64,000 nt of DNA from Anniella stebbinsi. Lineage: Eukaryota; Chordata; Lepidosauria; Squamata; Anniellidae. Below the pieces are notes generated by a model that ran no database searches, had not been told where the DNA came from, and was given only the letters and a program-made list of their open reading frames with translations. Where the stretch lies: NCBI GenBank assembly GCA_029215795.1, contig JARDYH010000003.1:176278382-176342381 (forward strand), written 5' to 3'. Below are positions 1 to 10,850 of the stretch, piece after piece; the stretch's first letter is position 1; each line of letters opens with the position of its first letter. Position numbers and translations under genes: made by a program.

Positions 1-1254
1 ACATGCTGTGTATATATAATGCAGTAGAACTTCCTGCGTAGCCAAGATTCTCTGAGCATTTTCTCCCCCACACTCAAAAAAGCCCTGTTCACCATCATCC
101 ATCCTCATCCCCCCTGCAACCCCATTTGCTGCTATCCCAAATGCTACATACCAGCAATTCTCTTCCACCACATCCTGAAACCCGAAGCACATGGAATTTG
201 TCTTCTGTTTGCCTGACCTAAAGCTCAGCATTTTCCTCTGGAAACTCCCACTCTCATCCTCCGAAAATCGGGCACCTTAGCTGGTAGCCCTTCCAGAAAA
301 CCAGGCAATCCCATATGTGCTGGATTCCTCCTCTTCCTGCTGGTAAAAGAATGCTGAACCCGGAGCAGAGATGATGTGTCATGAAACATGTCATTGCCAC
401 AAGGCCTCACACAATTCAATGGGTCTTAATTTACAGTCAGTGTGTTTCAGTTGCAGTGGCTTTGTCTGTAGTACAGTGCAAGGAACAGAAGGTGGTATAA
501 ATTATAAAGGGATAATAATTAACCTTCAAGCACTCCAAACATTTCACATGCCTTACTTAATTGCAACCTTTATATCAGCCCTGTAAGGCAAAGTACTGTT
601 ATGCCCTATATTGCAGATAGGGGGTCTGAGGTTGAGAGAGACTTTCCTAAAACCACTGAGTGAGTTCATGCTGAGATTGGAACTGGGGCGTCTTGATATT
701 CACTCAGTCTCTAGGCCCACTGATGCAAACCCCAGCTCTCTGGTATTGATGTGAAGCAGGATTGCTGGTTCCCACAAAGGCCATTAATCCAGTTGAGACT
801 GCATTCTGTGACAATGCTCTCAGCTTTAATGTATGTAAATTTGAGAGCCCATTTAGACGTGTATAATCAAGTGATCACTAATTATAAATAGGGTTTGGTG
901 TTGACACGTTTTGGAAGCGTCTCTCCTCTCCCGCGCAGATTTTCACAAGTCTTGTTGCATATCGTTTATTAAGATAGCAGTGTGAAAGACTTAAGTTTCA
1001 GCAAGGAGAATGGGCACATGTGCACATCTAGTTGAAAAAACAAGCATAGGCCGAGTGGAATCTTGGAGTGGTCCAAAGCAATACGATTAAAGTCAAGAAC
1101 AGGATTTTGCAGACATTTACAACAGTTGATTGTGTGGTTTGCTTTTATTGTTGTCTTTAGAATGTTCTGTGCTACAATAACTGAAGTTGTGATGAACTTC
1201 ACAGATTGTCAGTGCCTTGACAAAAGGCTTATGTCTTATTTTCTAAATTACCAG
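1..1254 (+). other. ARMC2 intron (partial), holding one MIR-like SINE remnant
   Basis: There is no exon here. The only recognisable part is the MIR-like stretch near 556-735; the rest looks like unique AT-rich intron. Confidence 0.6.
556..735 (+). repeat. MIR-like SINE remnant (old)
   Basis: The order of short blocks (gccctgtaaggcaaagta, ttgcagatagggggtctgag, agagagactttcctaaaacc, ctgagattggaactgggg) follows the core of MIR-type SINEs: an allocation of zero-order matches such as 'ctgaggttgagagagact' and 'gctgagattggaac'. It is much diverged, so the family call is tentative. Confidence 0.45.
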
Positions 1255-1377
1255 AATATAAATCAGTCGAGGAATGTGAGGAGTTGGTTATTAATACCAC
1301 AGCAACAATCAACAATTTATCCTTCTACCAAGTGAAGAATTCTGTAATCCAGGAGAGGAAATTATATATTGCAGAGT
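1255..1377 (+). CDS. ARMC2: ARMC2 exon A (first in window)
   Basis: The acceptor is at ...ttaccag and the donor is GTAAGG at 1378. The exon encodes (E)YKSVEECEELVINTTA through NNLSFYQVKNSVIQ to KLYIAE. A GT two bases earlier (1376) would break the frame with the next exon; using 1378 gives the family sequence AELLLKLL across the junction. The preceding exon is not visible in positions 1-1254. Confidence 0.9.
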
Positions 1378-4300
1378 GTAAGGATTTTTAAAAAGTCCAT
1401 TCTTGTCTCATCTTTCTACTGTATAATAGAAGCCGGTATTGCCGATGAATATTAAGCAACTAGGCGAGAAATAACACTGACATTAACTAAAAGAAGAGTA
1501 TTACCTACCTTCTCAGCTTTTCAGACTATTCTGTAATAGTTGTTAGAAGTTGCTTCCATTGGCATAATCCATTTGGTGGGTGCCTTTACTGATTACCCTT
1601 ATAGATGAGAAATGTGCCAATTTGTGAACTGGTTGGGTTGTGGACACAATCCTATCTAGATGCCTCCGACCCCAGAGGTTGATGGACATCCTATGCTGAG
1701 TGGGAGGACCGCGAAGATGATCATCACCTACGCGCTTCTCCCGCTCTGCATTTCTGTTAAATGGGTGTTTTTGCTGGTCATCCTATGTAAACCGCCCAGA
1801 GAGCTTCGGCTATGGGGCGGTATACTACTGTAATAAATAAATAAATAAATAAGGGTACTGTGAAGGGGGAGGATAGGAGGCTGGGGAGGGCTGGGGATAT
1901 CCCAGCTTCCCCAGTCTCCTCCCAGCCCAGCCCACAGAAATGCCCCCTTTCTGTCCTCTCCAAAGTTGCTTCTGCGATCTCAGAGAAACAGCCAGCGCAA
2001 TTCTCTCCATACTGCCTGGGAGGGGAAGGGAAGCTGTCTCAGACCTTGGATCCAGGAATCTGAACTATGCTATGACCTCCCCAGATGCTCCCTAGGGATT
2101 GCTGTTTTCTAAAGCGGGGGCAAACCTTGACGGCGCTGGTTTGCCCCCACTTTAGAAAAAAAACATGCTTTTGTTGCTGTGGGGTGGTATTGGGTAATCC
2201 TGATGCAGGAGGCAGCTTATGGTTTTCAGCACCCATTTGGCTCGCCAGGCCTGCCTCCTCCCCCAGCTTCCAGCGACCTTTGGGAGGTCACCTTCCGCCC
2301 AGGAACACCCCCGGCGTGAGCAAGAACAGATGGCTGACTTCGCAGTAGGAAAAGTCAGGGTAAGTCCCTGACTTTTCCAATGCGCGTCTTCGTCTCTTTG
2401 CCCCGAAGTGGTAGCGAATCAGTGGCTGCATCATATAACCCACGCAGCACCTGTTCGCAGCCACCATGGGGAAAGGCGCTCTTAAGACAGCCGCTTAGTT
2501 AACTTCTCTCACTGTATCAGATCATCTATCTTTTGCAGTTGCAAGCTGGTTAAGGCCAAAGGTTGCATAGACAAGCATAGATCTAAATTCACAATAGCCC
2601 TTTCATTTGTAAATGGGGAAACAATATCTCACAGAAAGCTTGAAGTGATAAGCTCAGAAATATTAGAAGAGGAGTCCTTAACAGCAATTTTCACATCTTC
2701 ACATACTTTTAAATTTATCACATCCTGGGTATTATTATTTTTTAGTATTTAGAGTCATACTTACAGGAGAATTAGAAACTATTCTACAATAGTGACATGA
2801 TGTCAAGAAATAAATGAGAGACCTAGACAGACAGACAGGAGAGAAAATACAAAGACTTCGTGCAGCTTCAGCAGGATGCATGGTGATATTGTCAGTGGGT
2901 GAGGATTGATGCAGAAGAGAGGTTAAGAAGAACAAGGACTAAATAGAAGTGTTTAGATTTAGAAGTGAGGATATCACTGGTAATTTTTGTGAAGACAGTT
3001 TTAACTGAATGTAGGAAGTAGAAGCTAGATTGATGTTGAGAGCAGAGTTAGAGGACAGAAAATTAAGACGGTGGAAGTAACCATATTTCCGGAGTTTGAA
3101 GCAAATGTAGGAAAATTATATGGCACCTGGAAAAGGAGGATGGGTCAAGGATTATTTATTTATTTTTAAGAACAAGTGAAAAATGTTTGAGTGCAATAGG
3201 GAAGGAACCAGACTGGGGAGAGAAGTTGAATATATAGTGATGAGAAGGTATAATGGTAAGGGAGATAGCAGCCAGGAGAGTGTGGAATCAAGGGACCCAT
3301 AGAGGGGTTAGAAAAAGACAACAGAGGAGATGGAGGTAATGTGTGTGTGGCGACTGGAGGAATATCAGAATAATACATACATACATACATACACGCACAC
3401 TCCAGCATGCTACAGGTGAAATTTATGTCTTACGATTCATTCTGGCTTTGTCTTTAGATCTGTTAAAGTAAGATAAAAAAGAAATGGGAAAGTGTGGTGT
3501 TAGATCAAAAGAGCTGGTTTTAATGGGCTTCCTGTGAGGGGAGATAATATCATTAGAGTCTGCCATATGCTACACTGCAATTTTTGTCTGATCTTTGGCA
3601 GAGGTCAGTGCATCCTTCTTGTCTAGAGAACCATCTAACAATTTGTTTTAAGGCATATCCTGCTGGGAAGGAAGACTCTTAAAATGGCAGAACTTTTTTC
3701 ATGCTCAAGCATAACTCCTACAGAGCAGACTGTATGTTCAGTTGCTGCTAACTTTTTTTTTCTTTTTTTATTGTAAATTTCAAAAAATACAGAACAATAA
3801 AACAAAAAGAAATAATGAAAAAAGAAAAAAAAACACATTACATATACAGCAATGTCATCATTTATCATCGAATGTTAAAAAAGAAGAGAGAATTATACAT
3901 AGGTTTAAAAAAAAATCAAATATTTGTTAAATAAATGAGCAAAATGCAATTGCAAATCCCGTCTAAGATTCCAAACACAACAGTAGGTTTCACTTTCTTA
4001 TCTATTTTTACTAAACTGATAATATTACTACATAGATACATAAGCAATAATCAATTTCTTTCATTACGTTTGATAACAGCAGCTTGGTATCAGCAGTTTT
4101 TCCATTACATGTGATAACGACAGTTTAATAACAGCAGTTTGTTTATAACAAATTATACTTTCATTATGTTTGATATCACCAGTTTGATAACAGCAATTTT
4201 TTCATTACATGTGATAACAACAATTTAATGACAGCAATTTGTTTAACGAGTATCTGGTAATAGTCTCGTTTCGAATTCTTCTTCAGAAACTTCTCGTTAT

Positions 4301-7300
4301 TATTGAACATTCCCCATGTAGGCAACAGACTTTCCCGGGTATGTGTCAGATACTGGGACTTTCATGTACAGGTTCTTATTATTTTCCCAGTATCTGACAC
4401 GTACTCAGGAAAGTCTGTTGCCTACATGGGGAATGCTCAATAATAACGAGAAGTTTCTGAAGAAGAATTTGAAACGAGACTATTACCGGATACTCGTTAA
4501 ACAAATTGCTGTCATTAAATTGTTGTTACCACATGTAATGAAAAAATTGCTGTTATCAAACTGGTGATATCAAACATAATGAAAGTATAATTTATGTTAT
4601 AAACAAACTGCTGTTATTAAACTGTCGTTATCACATGTAATGGAAAAACTGCTGATACCAAGCTGCTGTTATCAAAAGTAATGAAAGAAATTGACTATTG
4701 TTTATGTATCTATGTAGTAATATTATCAGTTTAGTAAAAATAGATAAGAAAGTGAAACCTACTGTTGTGTTTGGAATCTTAGACGGGGTTTGCAATTGCA
4801 TTTTGCTCATTTACTTAACAAATATTTAGTTTGATTATTTTGTAAGAAGGTGCGTGCAGTAGCATTATTACATAACAATCATAAGCAACTTCTAGCCTTG
4901 TTTTGAGTATTTCAAAAAAAAAAATCAGACAATATAGCCATATATTTATCCATTCACAAGTTGCACCTGTATATCACCCATTCAAATGTTGATAAGATTA
5001 TTAATTCCTCAATCCATTGCATTATGGGAGGTGAGCTTTTATCCTTCCAATATGTTATTATAAGTCTTTTAGCGGTTATAAGGGCTCTGAAAATCCATTT
5101 GCGTTGACCCTGTTATTTTCCAAGAAATCGGCAGGTAGTTTAGAAGGGCTTGAGCATCCTTCCTTATTAAAGATTGATTCAGGACAAGATTTATCCTTAT
5201 TTTAACTTCCTCCCAGAAGGAGGAGACTACCAAACACTGCCAAAACATGAGTTAAAGAAGCTTTAGGTGCATTACATCTCCAACAATTATGTAAATTAGA
5301 TAGATCCTTGTTGAAAAGATATTGTGGGGTCCAGTAGACCCAAAAGAGGATTTTTTGCTGAATAAGACGTAGCCTAAGATCCATAGAAACTTCAGATACA
5401 GTATCTAAGGCAACAGTCCATTGATTGGGCAAAATAGGACACTCCAATTCTCTATTCCAATCTTGTCTTAAACTACGAGTATTGCATTTATTTACTACTA
5501 CTAAATATTTATATATATGGGTTGTGGATCGACGTGTCTGCTCAGCTACTATAAGTGTTTCTAACAGTAATGGAGGCTCTGAGGCCGTAAAAGCAGCCGG
5601 CCCAAACCTAGATTTCAGCAAATGTTGCAATTGTAAATATTGCCATTCAGCCTTAGCAGGTAAATTATATTTAACACGCAAATCAGAAAATGGCATGAGC
5701 TCATCATCTGAACCTATTAATTGATCCAAAGTAAAGATTGCCTTACCCGTCCATGTCCTCCACAAAAACATTTTTCCAGTTTTTAAATCTGGACTTCCCC
5801 ATAAAATCAATTTTGCATGAGAAAATGGGTCAAACTGCAATTGACGCGATACTATGCACCATATTTCTCTAGCAGCCAAGATTGTAAGAGGAGGATTATT
5901 TAATTGAACATGTTGAGAACCAAGTGCCATCCATTTAGGAAGCGGTTCTAGCCAAAAGGATTCTAAAACTGACCAGGGTGGCATATCTAAGCAAGCTGGA
6001 GAAGACCAAAACTTAGTACAGGTCAATAAATAGGCCCGATGGTACAAAGCTAGGTCTGGAAAAACAACCCCTCCTTCTGTGATCGGAAGTTGCATGCGTC
6101 CCAAAGATATTCAAGGTGGGGAAGAACCCCCCCAAAAAATTACGAAACAAGGCATTAAGTTGTTGAAAATATTTGCCTGGTATAGTAATGGATAATTGCT
6201 GCTAACTTATCAGGCATAACCAATATATTCATATGACCAAAAACCTTAAGACACAGTAGCTTTATTTTTAACAGTGCCTCTAAGCATTGCTGTTCCCTAG
6301 CACAGGGGTAAGCAATCCTTGGGGCCCATGGCCATATTTGAAAATTTAAGAAACTATCCCAGGCACAGCCATAGAATGGGTGCCATGAGTGGCACATGGC
6401 TAGTCAACAAGGACAGCTAACCTGCCCAGAGGCATTAATGGAAAATTAAGATGGCAGCAGCTAGAGGTTCCCACTTCACTTTGAAGCAACCCCAGCTGCC
6501 AATACGGACATATAAATAAGAAGTGGGAGGAGTAGGTGTGTTGGTGGGCACCAAAGAAAGTGTCTTAGGCACATTGCTGCCTATGGGCACCATCTTGCCT
6601 GCCTCTGTCTTAGCTCCATTCCCCTACAGATAACATTGATTCTTCTCTTCCCACAATCCCACCTATGATCCAGATATTTTGGAGTAAAAGATAATACTTC
6701 CTCCTGTGCCCATTTTCCTTGAGCCCAGCTTCCAGCTAGGATATCAGAAGATACAAAGATAGCTCTCTACTGCATCCCTTCACTCACATTTATTCCCTTG
6801 CCAGACTTTCCTAGAAATTGCATGTAGCTCATGCCCAGAGCTGGCTAACTGCTCCCCTGATGTCACTTCCCTTTTATCCCAAAGACCATCTTCTCTTCTT
6901 TATCTGAAGCTTTTGCTCATCTCTTAAACATGTTTGAAAATAGTCATGTTCCTATCCACACATTGGCTGCATTCAGACAACACATTAAGCAACTCCGGGG
7001 GAGGGGGGGGGAAACAATCGTCAGTTGTGTTGCTTATTGTGTTGTGTGGAGGGTAACACGGCACTCACAAACTACTGACGGTATGCTATTCCGCCCAAAT
7101 AAGCAACTGAGAGAAACAACTGGCTTGCAAGTTGTTTAGCTCGAAGCCAGTTGTTTAAAGTGTTGTGTGGAGGGGTGAGTGTGTTAATGACATTTGGTGA
7201 GTAGGTTTAAACACAAGCCCATAGAGGCAGGCGGCAAGAGCGACCAAAGCGGTGGCTGCCACTCTGCTACAACTGGCGCAACTTGCAGAGGCTGCTGGGA

Positions 7301-10300
7301 TAGAACTGGGAGGACTGAGGGAGGAGGGAGGGTGAGGAGAGGGGCAGGGGCTGTGTCAGTCAAATGCTGGGTTGACTATTAGTCCACTCAACGCCTGCCC
7401 CAACCACCCACAGTTGTGTAGGAATATGTTGTGTGGGGAGTACCCACAAAATAACCAACTGTGAATTGGCTACTCAACCCACCATTGACTAATGTGTTGT
7501 CCGAATGCAGCCATTGTGTTTGGTTTTGGGTGTTGTCATTTTTTGGTGTAACAAAAAGGTGCCTGATTTCTTGAACTACACCTTTTCCACTTTTTCTGCT
7601 AACCAATAGTGCTTTTAAAACTCTTAATGAGCAGTAATATGGATGGAATTCTGGAGGCAATTCGAGTCTTTGGTAATCTTTCTCAATACCATGAAATCTG
7701 TGACTTCATTATACAGCGAAAGGGTGAGTTCCTATCCCGTTAGGCTATATAAATACAAACTAGTCATGTAAGTGTAAAGTGTTGTCTGTTCATATTAATT
7801 TAAAGTGATCTATTACTGCTAAAGTGTTCTATCCAGTATGGATGCCATTTGAAAGCACATGAACTGCTGTGGTAAGAGGGAATTCAGTTAAACATAGACT
7901 GTTCATAGACCTTGGAATTCAAATCTGAGGTCTTCTCCACCTTTGCCCCCTATATCTGACAGCCTTCTTAATAACATCAGAATAGGTAATTTCAGCCAGA
8001 GAATTAGCCCAAATGAAGTGTGACTGAATTATTAGTAAAACATATCTTACTACATATGCTATACTAAAGATGAATAACGTTAGACACCTACAAGTATGTC
8101 CTAAGGTATTCCAACAGTATTCAGTAGTATTCCAACAGTGCGCAAGATACGATTTCTAGATCATTGTATGTACTTCAAGCTCTCTACATATCTCAGTCAA
8201 TGAATACTGTGCAGATGCTTCTTCAAGGCAAGTTTGTTCTCTGACATAGTTGTTCCTTGTTGTGCAATCTAGTGTACAAGTTCATGATCGCTTTGCTCGA
8301 TGCCAAACACCAAGATGTCTGCTTTTCATCCTGTGGAGTTCTTCTCAACCTTACTGTGGATAAAAGCAGGCGTACTATATTGAATGAAGGAGGAGGAATT
8401 AAAAAGTGAGTTCAGGAAACCATCATGAGTAGGGGTAAAAGGAGGCTGGCTGATTTTTGTGAAGTTCACATCGGGGAGGGAGAAATTAATCTAGCACAGT
8501 GATCTTTGACAGGTCGAGACCTGAGACCCACCCCAGACTCCCAACCTGCAACATGGGACCCACTTTCACAATTTCACAACATGGCAGCAACAGCTTTGCC
8601 GTGTCCCATCTGGACTGATCTTACATGGGTCATGACCCACCAGTTGAAAACCACTGGTCTAGCATATTGTTTTCCCTACATCCTTCATTGGATTCATCCA
8701 GGTTTGCTGGGTTTTAATAACAGCAACAAAATTGTTAACAGTATCTTTCCCCCATTATTATAACAGATTAATCGATTGTTTGAAAGATTTTGGGCCTACA
8801 GACTGGCAGCTGGCTTGTTTGATATGCAAAACTTTGTGGAACTACAGTGAGAATGTTACAACTGCTGAACCCTGCTTTGAAGAGGATGATTTGAACACCC
8901 TGGTGGTTCTGATTGCATCGTTTTTAGGTAAACTGTAAATGCCAATCTCCCTTCACTTCCTTAATGAGTGGACTATCTAGCCCAGGATTGTCTACTCTGA
9001 CTGGCAGTAGTTCTCCAAGGTCTCAGGCAGAAGGGGATCTTCCTCTTTTTTTGTGAACCACCCAGAGAGCTTCAGCTATTGGGCGGTCTAGAAATGAAAT
9101 AAATAAATCACCTGCTACCTAATCCTTTTTTAAACTAGAGTTGTTAAGGCTTGAACTTGAAACCTTTGCATGCAAAGTGCTCCACCACTGAGCTGTGGTT
9201 TCTTCCCTAAAGAAAGCTTTGGGTACTTCGTTGCATAACGTTCCCTCGTCTCCTTACAAATAGTTTTCTATTTTATATGACAGATTCATTGGTGTAGCCA
9301 TACTTGGATTGCTGTGTACAGTTCCGGTTGCTCCCTCTCAAAAATGTAGTGGACTTAGACATTATAAGGAGGTTGGGGCACCTTCCCTATGAAAGGCTAG
9401 TGATGTTAATTTAAGTGTGGGGGAGACTCCTGAAGAGGGGTCCTGGTGGAAGTTAATAAAATCATGAATTGTCAGGGGGGAGAAAAAGTGGGGGAATATT
9501 TTCAACACATACTAAAATTCAGGGTTAATAATGAAAGTCACTGGCAGTAGATTCAGAACAGATGAAAGCACTTCACACAATACATAGTTATGGATTTTGC
9601 TGCCCAAGATATGGTGATGGACAGTGACTTTAAATGGAGATTAGACAAATTGATGGGGGATAGATGTAGCTCTTAGCTATGATACCACCATGTTCAGAGG
9701 AACGATGCTCCTGCATACCAGTTGGTGGGGAGCAAACAATAAGGGATGCTGCAGGCAGCCGTTAGGTGCCTACAATGTGATGTTAGAATATTGTTCATTT
9801 CTATTCTGCCCAATAATGGATGCTCTTGACAGTGCTACTACTAGCAAGCCCGCTGGATGGGGGTGGGGGCTTGAACCCAGAACCAGCCCTGTGACTGTAT
9901 CAAAAGATAAGCTCCATGCAAACTGGGAGTCATGAAACTTGTATTATAATTTGTACTTATCACCTCCCTTTAAAAAACTTACATCTAAAAGTTGGAATTT
10001 GGGCTGGACTTAGGTTCAATACATATTGTGCAGATACAGTTGAAAGTGCAGTATTTGTTAACAATGTTTTCCTGATTGCCTACATAAGCCGTTATGTGAT
10101 AGTCCATTGACATGGCTAAGCATTATATACTGAGGGGCTGTTTGATGGTCTGAAATTCTTGTGTAAATCCTAAGGTTATTAGAAAGAATATTCTAGTTTA
10201 AGTTTCACATAGCTATGCAAATGTAGAGCAAACGTAGGACCTAGTTCACATCAGAAATTTCTATTTGGGAGTCCACAGCCCAGGTTCAACTCTCATTGGT

Positions 10301-10636
10301 CTCACATGCAGAATTTGGCTTCTATATGGGCCCTATTCTTCCTGATCCTTACCTGTATGTGCTAGAAATAAGAGCCTTCATGTGGTAGCCAATGCACACA
10401 GACAACGTATAATCAGATAGTTGTGTGAATGACTCTTAAATATACAGCCTGATACAGACTTTGTCCCTCTCGCTACAGATGAAGAATTAGCACTGGATTA
10501 CAATTTTGACAGTGATTTAAGAGATTATCACAAACTTTATTGGGAAACAGAGTTCAAACCTGTGGCACAGAAGCTTCTTCAGAAAATTCAAAATGAAACC
10601 TCTTTTCTTGAACTTTCACTTACTGCTTCACTTTAA
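1255..10636 (+). CDS. ARMC2: Armadillo repeat-containing protein 2, C-terminal part (5 exons)
   Basis: Coding exons are 1255-1377, 7610-7723, 8273-8405, 8767-8927 and 10479-10636; phases join without a break to give about 229 residues ending in a TAA stop. Recognisable blocks in order are NNLSFYQVKNSVIQ, LLLKLLMSSNMDGILEA, RVFGNLSQYHEICDF, CGVLLNLTVDK, DWQLACLICKTLWNYSENV and YWETEFKPVAQKLL, which match vertebrate ARMC2 as I remember it. The NLS/NLT helices are typical armadillo repeats. The family acts in assembly of ciliary and sperm-flagellar axonemes (linked to radial spokes and intraflagellar transport; human mutations cause malformed sperm flagella). The start and most exons lie before the window. 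The gene is convergent with SESN1, as in human 6q21. No frameshift or missing splice site is seen. Identification rests on remembered family sequence, not on a search. Confidence 0.93.
1378..3741 (+). other. ARMC2 intron, 5' part
   Basis: No exon was found. It contains the tailed repeat at 1640-1853, two short hairpins (2105-2159 and 2348-2378) within a GC-richer block of about 1855-2500, and an (ATAC)n run near 3372-3392. The remainder is AT-rich unique-looking sequence. Confidence 0.6.
1640..1853 (+). repeat. SINE/LINE 3' end with AAAT tail
   Basis: The segment ends with ccgcccagagagcttcggct, then a gggcggtat block and (AAAT)n. The same tail recurs at 9043-9107. This terminal module is, to my knowledge, very common in squamate genomes; the exact family name is uncertain. 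Confidence 0.6.
3742..3752. repeat. L1 target-site duplication, 3' side of element
   Basis: TTGCTGCTAAC abuts the poly-T; the identical 11-mer is at 6196-6206. Confidence 0.85.
3753..6195 (-). mobile_element. 5'-truncated L1 LINE insertion
   Basis: Positions 5202-6104 (- strand) encode an L1 ORF2 C-terminal region: GGVVFPDLALYHRAYLLTC, followed by WSVLESFWLEPLPKW and a C-terminal NCWRCNAPKASLTHVL. An upstream in-family piece (IPGKYFQQLNALFRNFL, about 6194-6130) is out of frame across a run of C/G near 6125. The 3' UTR runs down to a poly-T (poly-A on the element strand) at 3753. An 11-base target-site duplication, TTGCTGCTAAC, flanks the copy (3742-3752 and 6196-6206). The copy is 5'-truncated and non-functional. 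Its 3' UTR contains the large hairpin described separately. Confidence 0.88.
3916..4842. repeat. Large near-perfect inverted repeat (foldback) with 28-base loop
   Basis: The left arm (about 3916-4356) is the reverse complement of the right arm (about 4385-4842), with a loop at 4357-4384. Differences I could see are a handful of single-base changes, mostly transitions (for example cccgggtat/cctgagtac), a 2-base indel and a 4-base indel near the outer end, so the arms look a few percent diverged. Each arm contains four degenerate units around 'cattacatgtgataacaaca', arranged as an A-B-A-B tandem. It sits within the L1 3' UTR. Confidence 0.9.
6196..6206. repeat. L1 target-site duplication, 5' side of element
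   Basis: TTGCTGCTAAC, identical to 3742-3752; it fixes the 5' truncation point of the L1. Confidence 0.85.
6965..7512. mobile_element. MITE with 23-base terminal inverted repeats
   Basis: The left end GGCTGCATTCAGACAACACA and the complement of the right end differ at one base over 23 (A/G at position 11). The trinucleotide ATT flanks both sides (6962-6964, 7513-7515), a possible 3-base target duplication. The interior repeats short blocks containing 'cagttgt' and 'gttgtgtgg' and encodes nothing recognisable. The element lies just before ARMC2 exon B. Confidence 0.75.
7610..7723 (+). CDS. ARMC2: ARMC2 exon B
   Basis: The acceptor is ...aaccaatag and the donor is GTGAGT at 7724. The exon encodes LLKLLMSSNMDGILEA followed by RVFGNLSQYHEICDFIIQRK. 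An AG further downstream (7633-7634) also fits the frame locally, but starting at 7610 restores the LLLKLL motif continuous with exon A, so I chose it. Confidence 0.9.
8273..8405 (+). CDS. ARMC2: ARMC2 exon C
   Basis: The acceptor is ...gcaatctag and the donor GTGAGT. The exon encodes VYKFMIALLDAKHQDVC, then an armadillo helix GVLLNLTVDKSRRTIL and EGGGIKK. Phase is 1 on entry and 2 on exit, consistent with both neighbours. Confidence 0.92.
8767..8927 (+). CDS. ARMC2: ARMC2 exon D
   Basis: The acceptor is ...attataacag and the donor GTAAAC. The exon encodes LIDCLKDFGPTDWQLACLIC, KTLWNYSENVTTAEPC and LVVLIASFL. The last codon is split and completed as Asp in the next exon. Confidence 0.93.
8978..9206 (-). 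repeat. tRNA-derived SINE, split by a later insertion
   Basis: Read on the - strand, the element begins with a tRNA-like head: box A-like CAGCTCAGTGGTGGAGC, then TTTGCATGCAAAG and box B-like AGTTCAAGCC. The tail holds a conserved 'gactggcagta' module (+ strand orientation). I know closely similar tRNA-derived SINEs from reptile genomes. It is interrupted at about 9043-9107 by the 3' tail of another retroelement. Confidence 0.72.
9043..9107 (+). repeat. Retroelement 3' tail inserted into the SINE
   Basis: The ccacccagagagcttcagct module, followed by gggcggtctag and (AAAT)n, matches the tail at about 1795-1853. It breaks the SINE sequence between 'atcttcc' and 'tcacctgctacc'. Confidence 0.65.
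9290..9760 (+). repeat. CR1/Vingi-like LINE 3' fragment
   Basis: Blocks such as gtagtggacttagacatt, gattcagaacagatgaaagc and ttaaatggagattagacaaa follow the same order as the 3' part of the LINE at about 62.6-63.0 kb. The fragment is diverged and has no open frame. It lies in the last ARMC2 intron. Confidence 0.55.
10479..10636 (+). CDS. ARMC2: ARMC2 terminal coding exon
   Basis: The acceptor is preceded by a pyrimidine tract (tccctctcgctacag). The exon encodes DEELALDYNFDSDLRDYHK, LYWETEFKPVAQKLLQKI and ends ...SLTASL-TAA at 10634-10636. The ETEFKPVAQ block is the conserved ARMC2 C-terminus. Confidence 0.93.
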
Positions 10637-10850
10637 GGTGGGTGTACATATCTGTATAAAGACACTTCAGTGGCTGTTTATGCAAACTGTTTGCCATCAA
10701 AGCTTTTTAACATGCTGTTTCCATGGGAAATGACTTTAAAGTATATTATTCTTGTATGTAGCGTGTACATTCATTGTAGAATACCTTTTCTTAGATTTTC
10801 AGTATCATTTAGAGTTATAAAAATAAACCAGCTACAGCATCTGGACTGTG
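10637..10850 (+). promoter_or_regulatory. ARMC2: ARMC2 3' UTR with polyadenylation signal
   Basis: A canonical AATAAA lies at 10822-10827, about 190 bases after the stop codon. This implies a short 3' UTR. The cleavage point itself cannot be seen from sequence. Confidence 0.7.
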
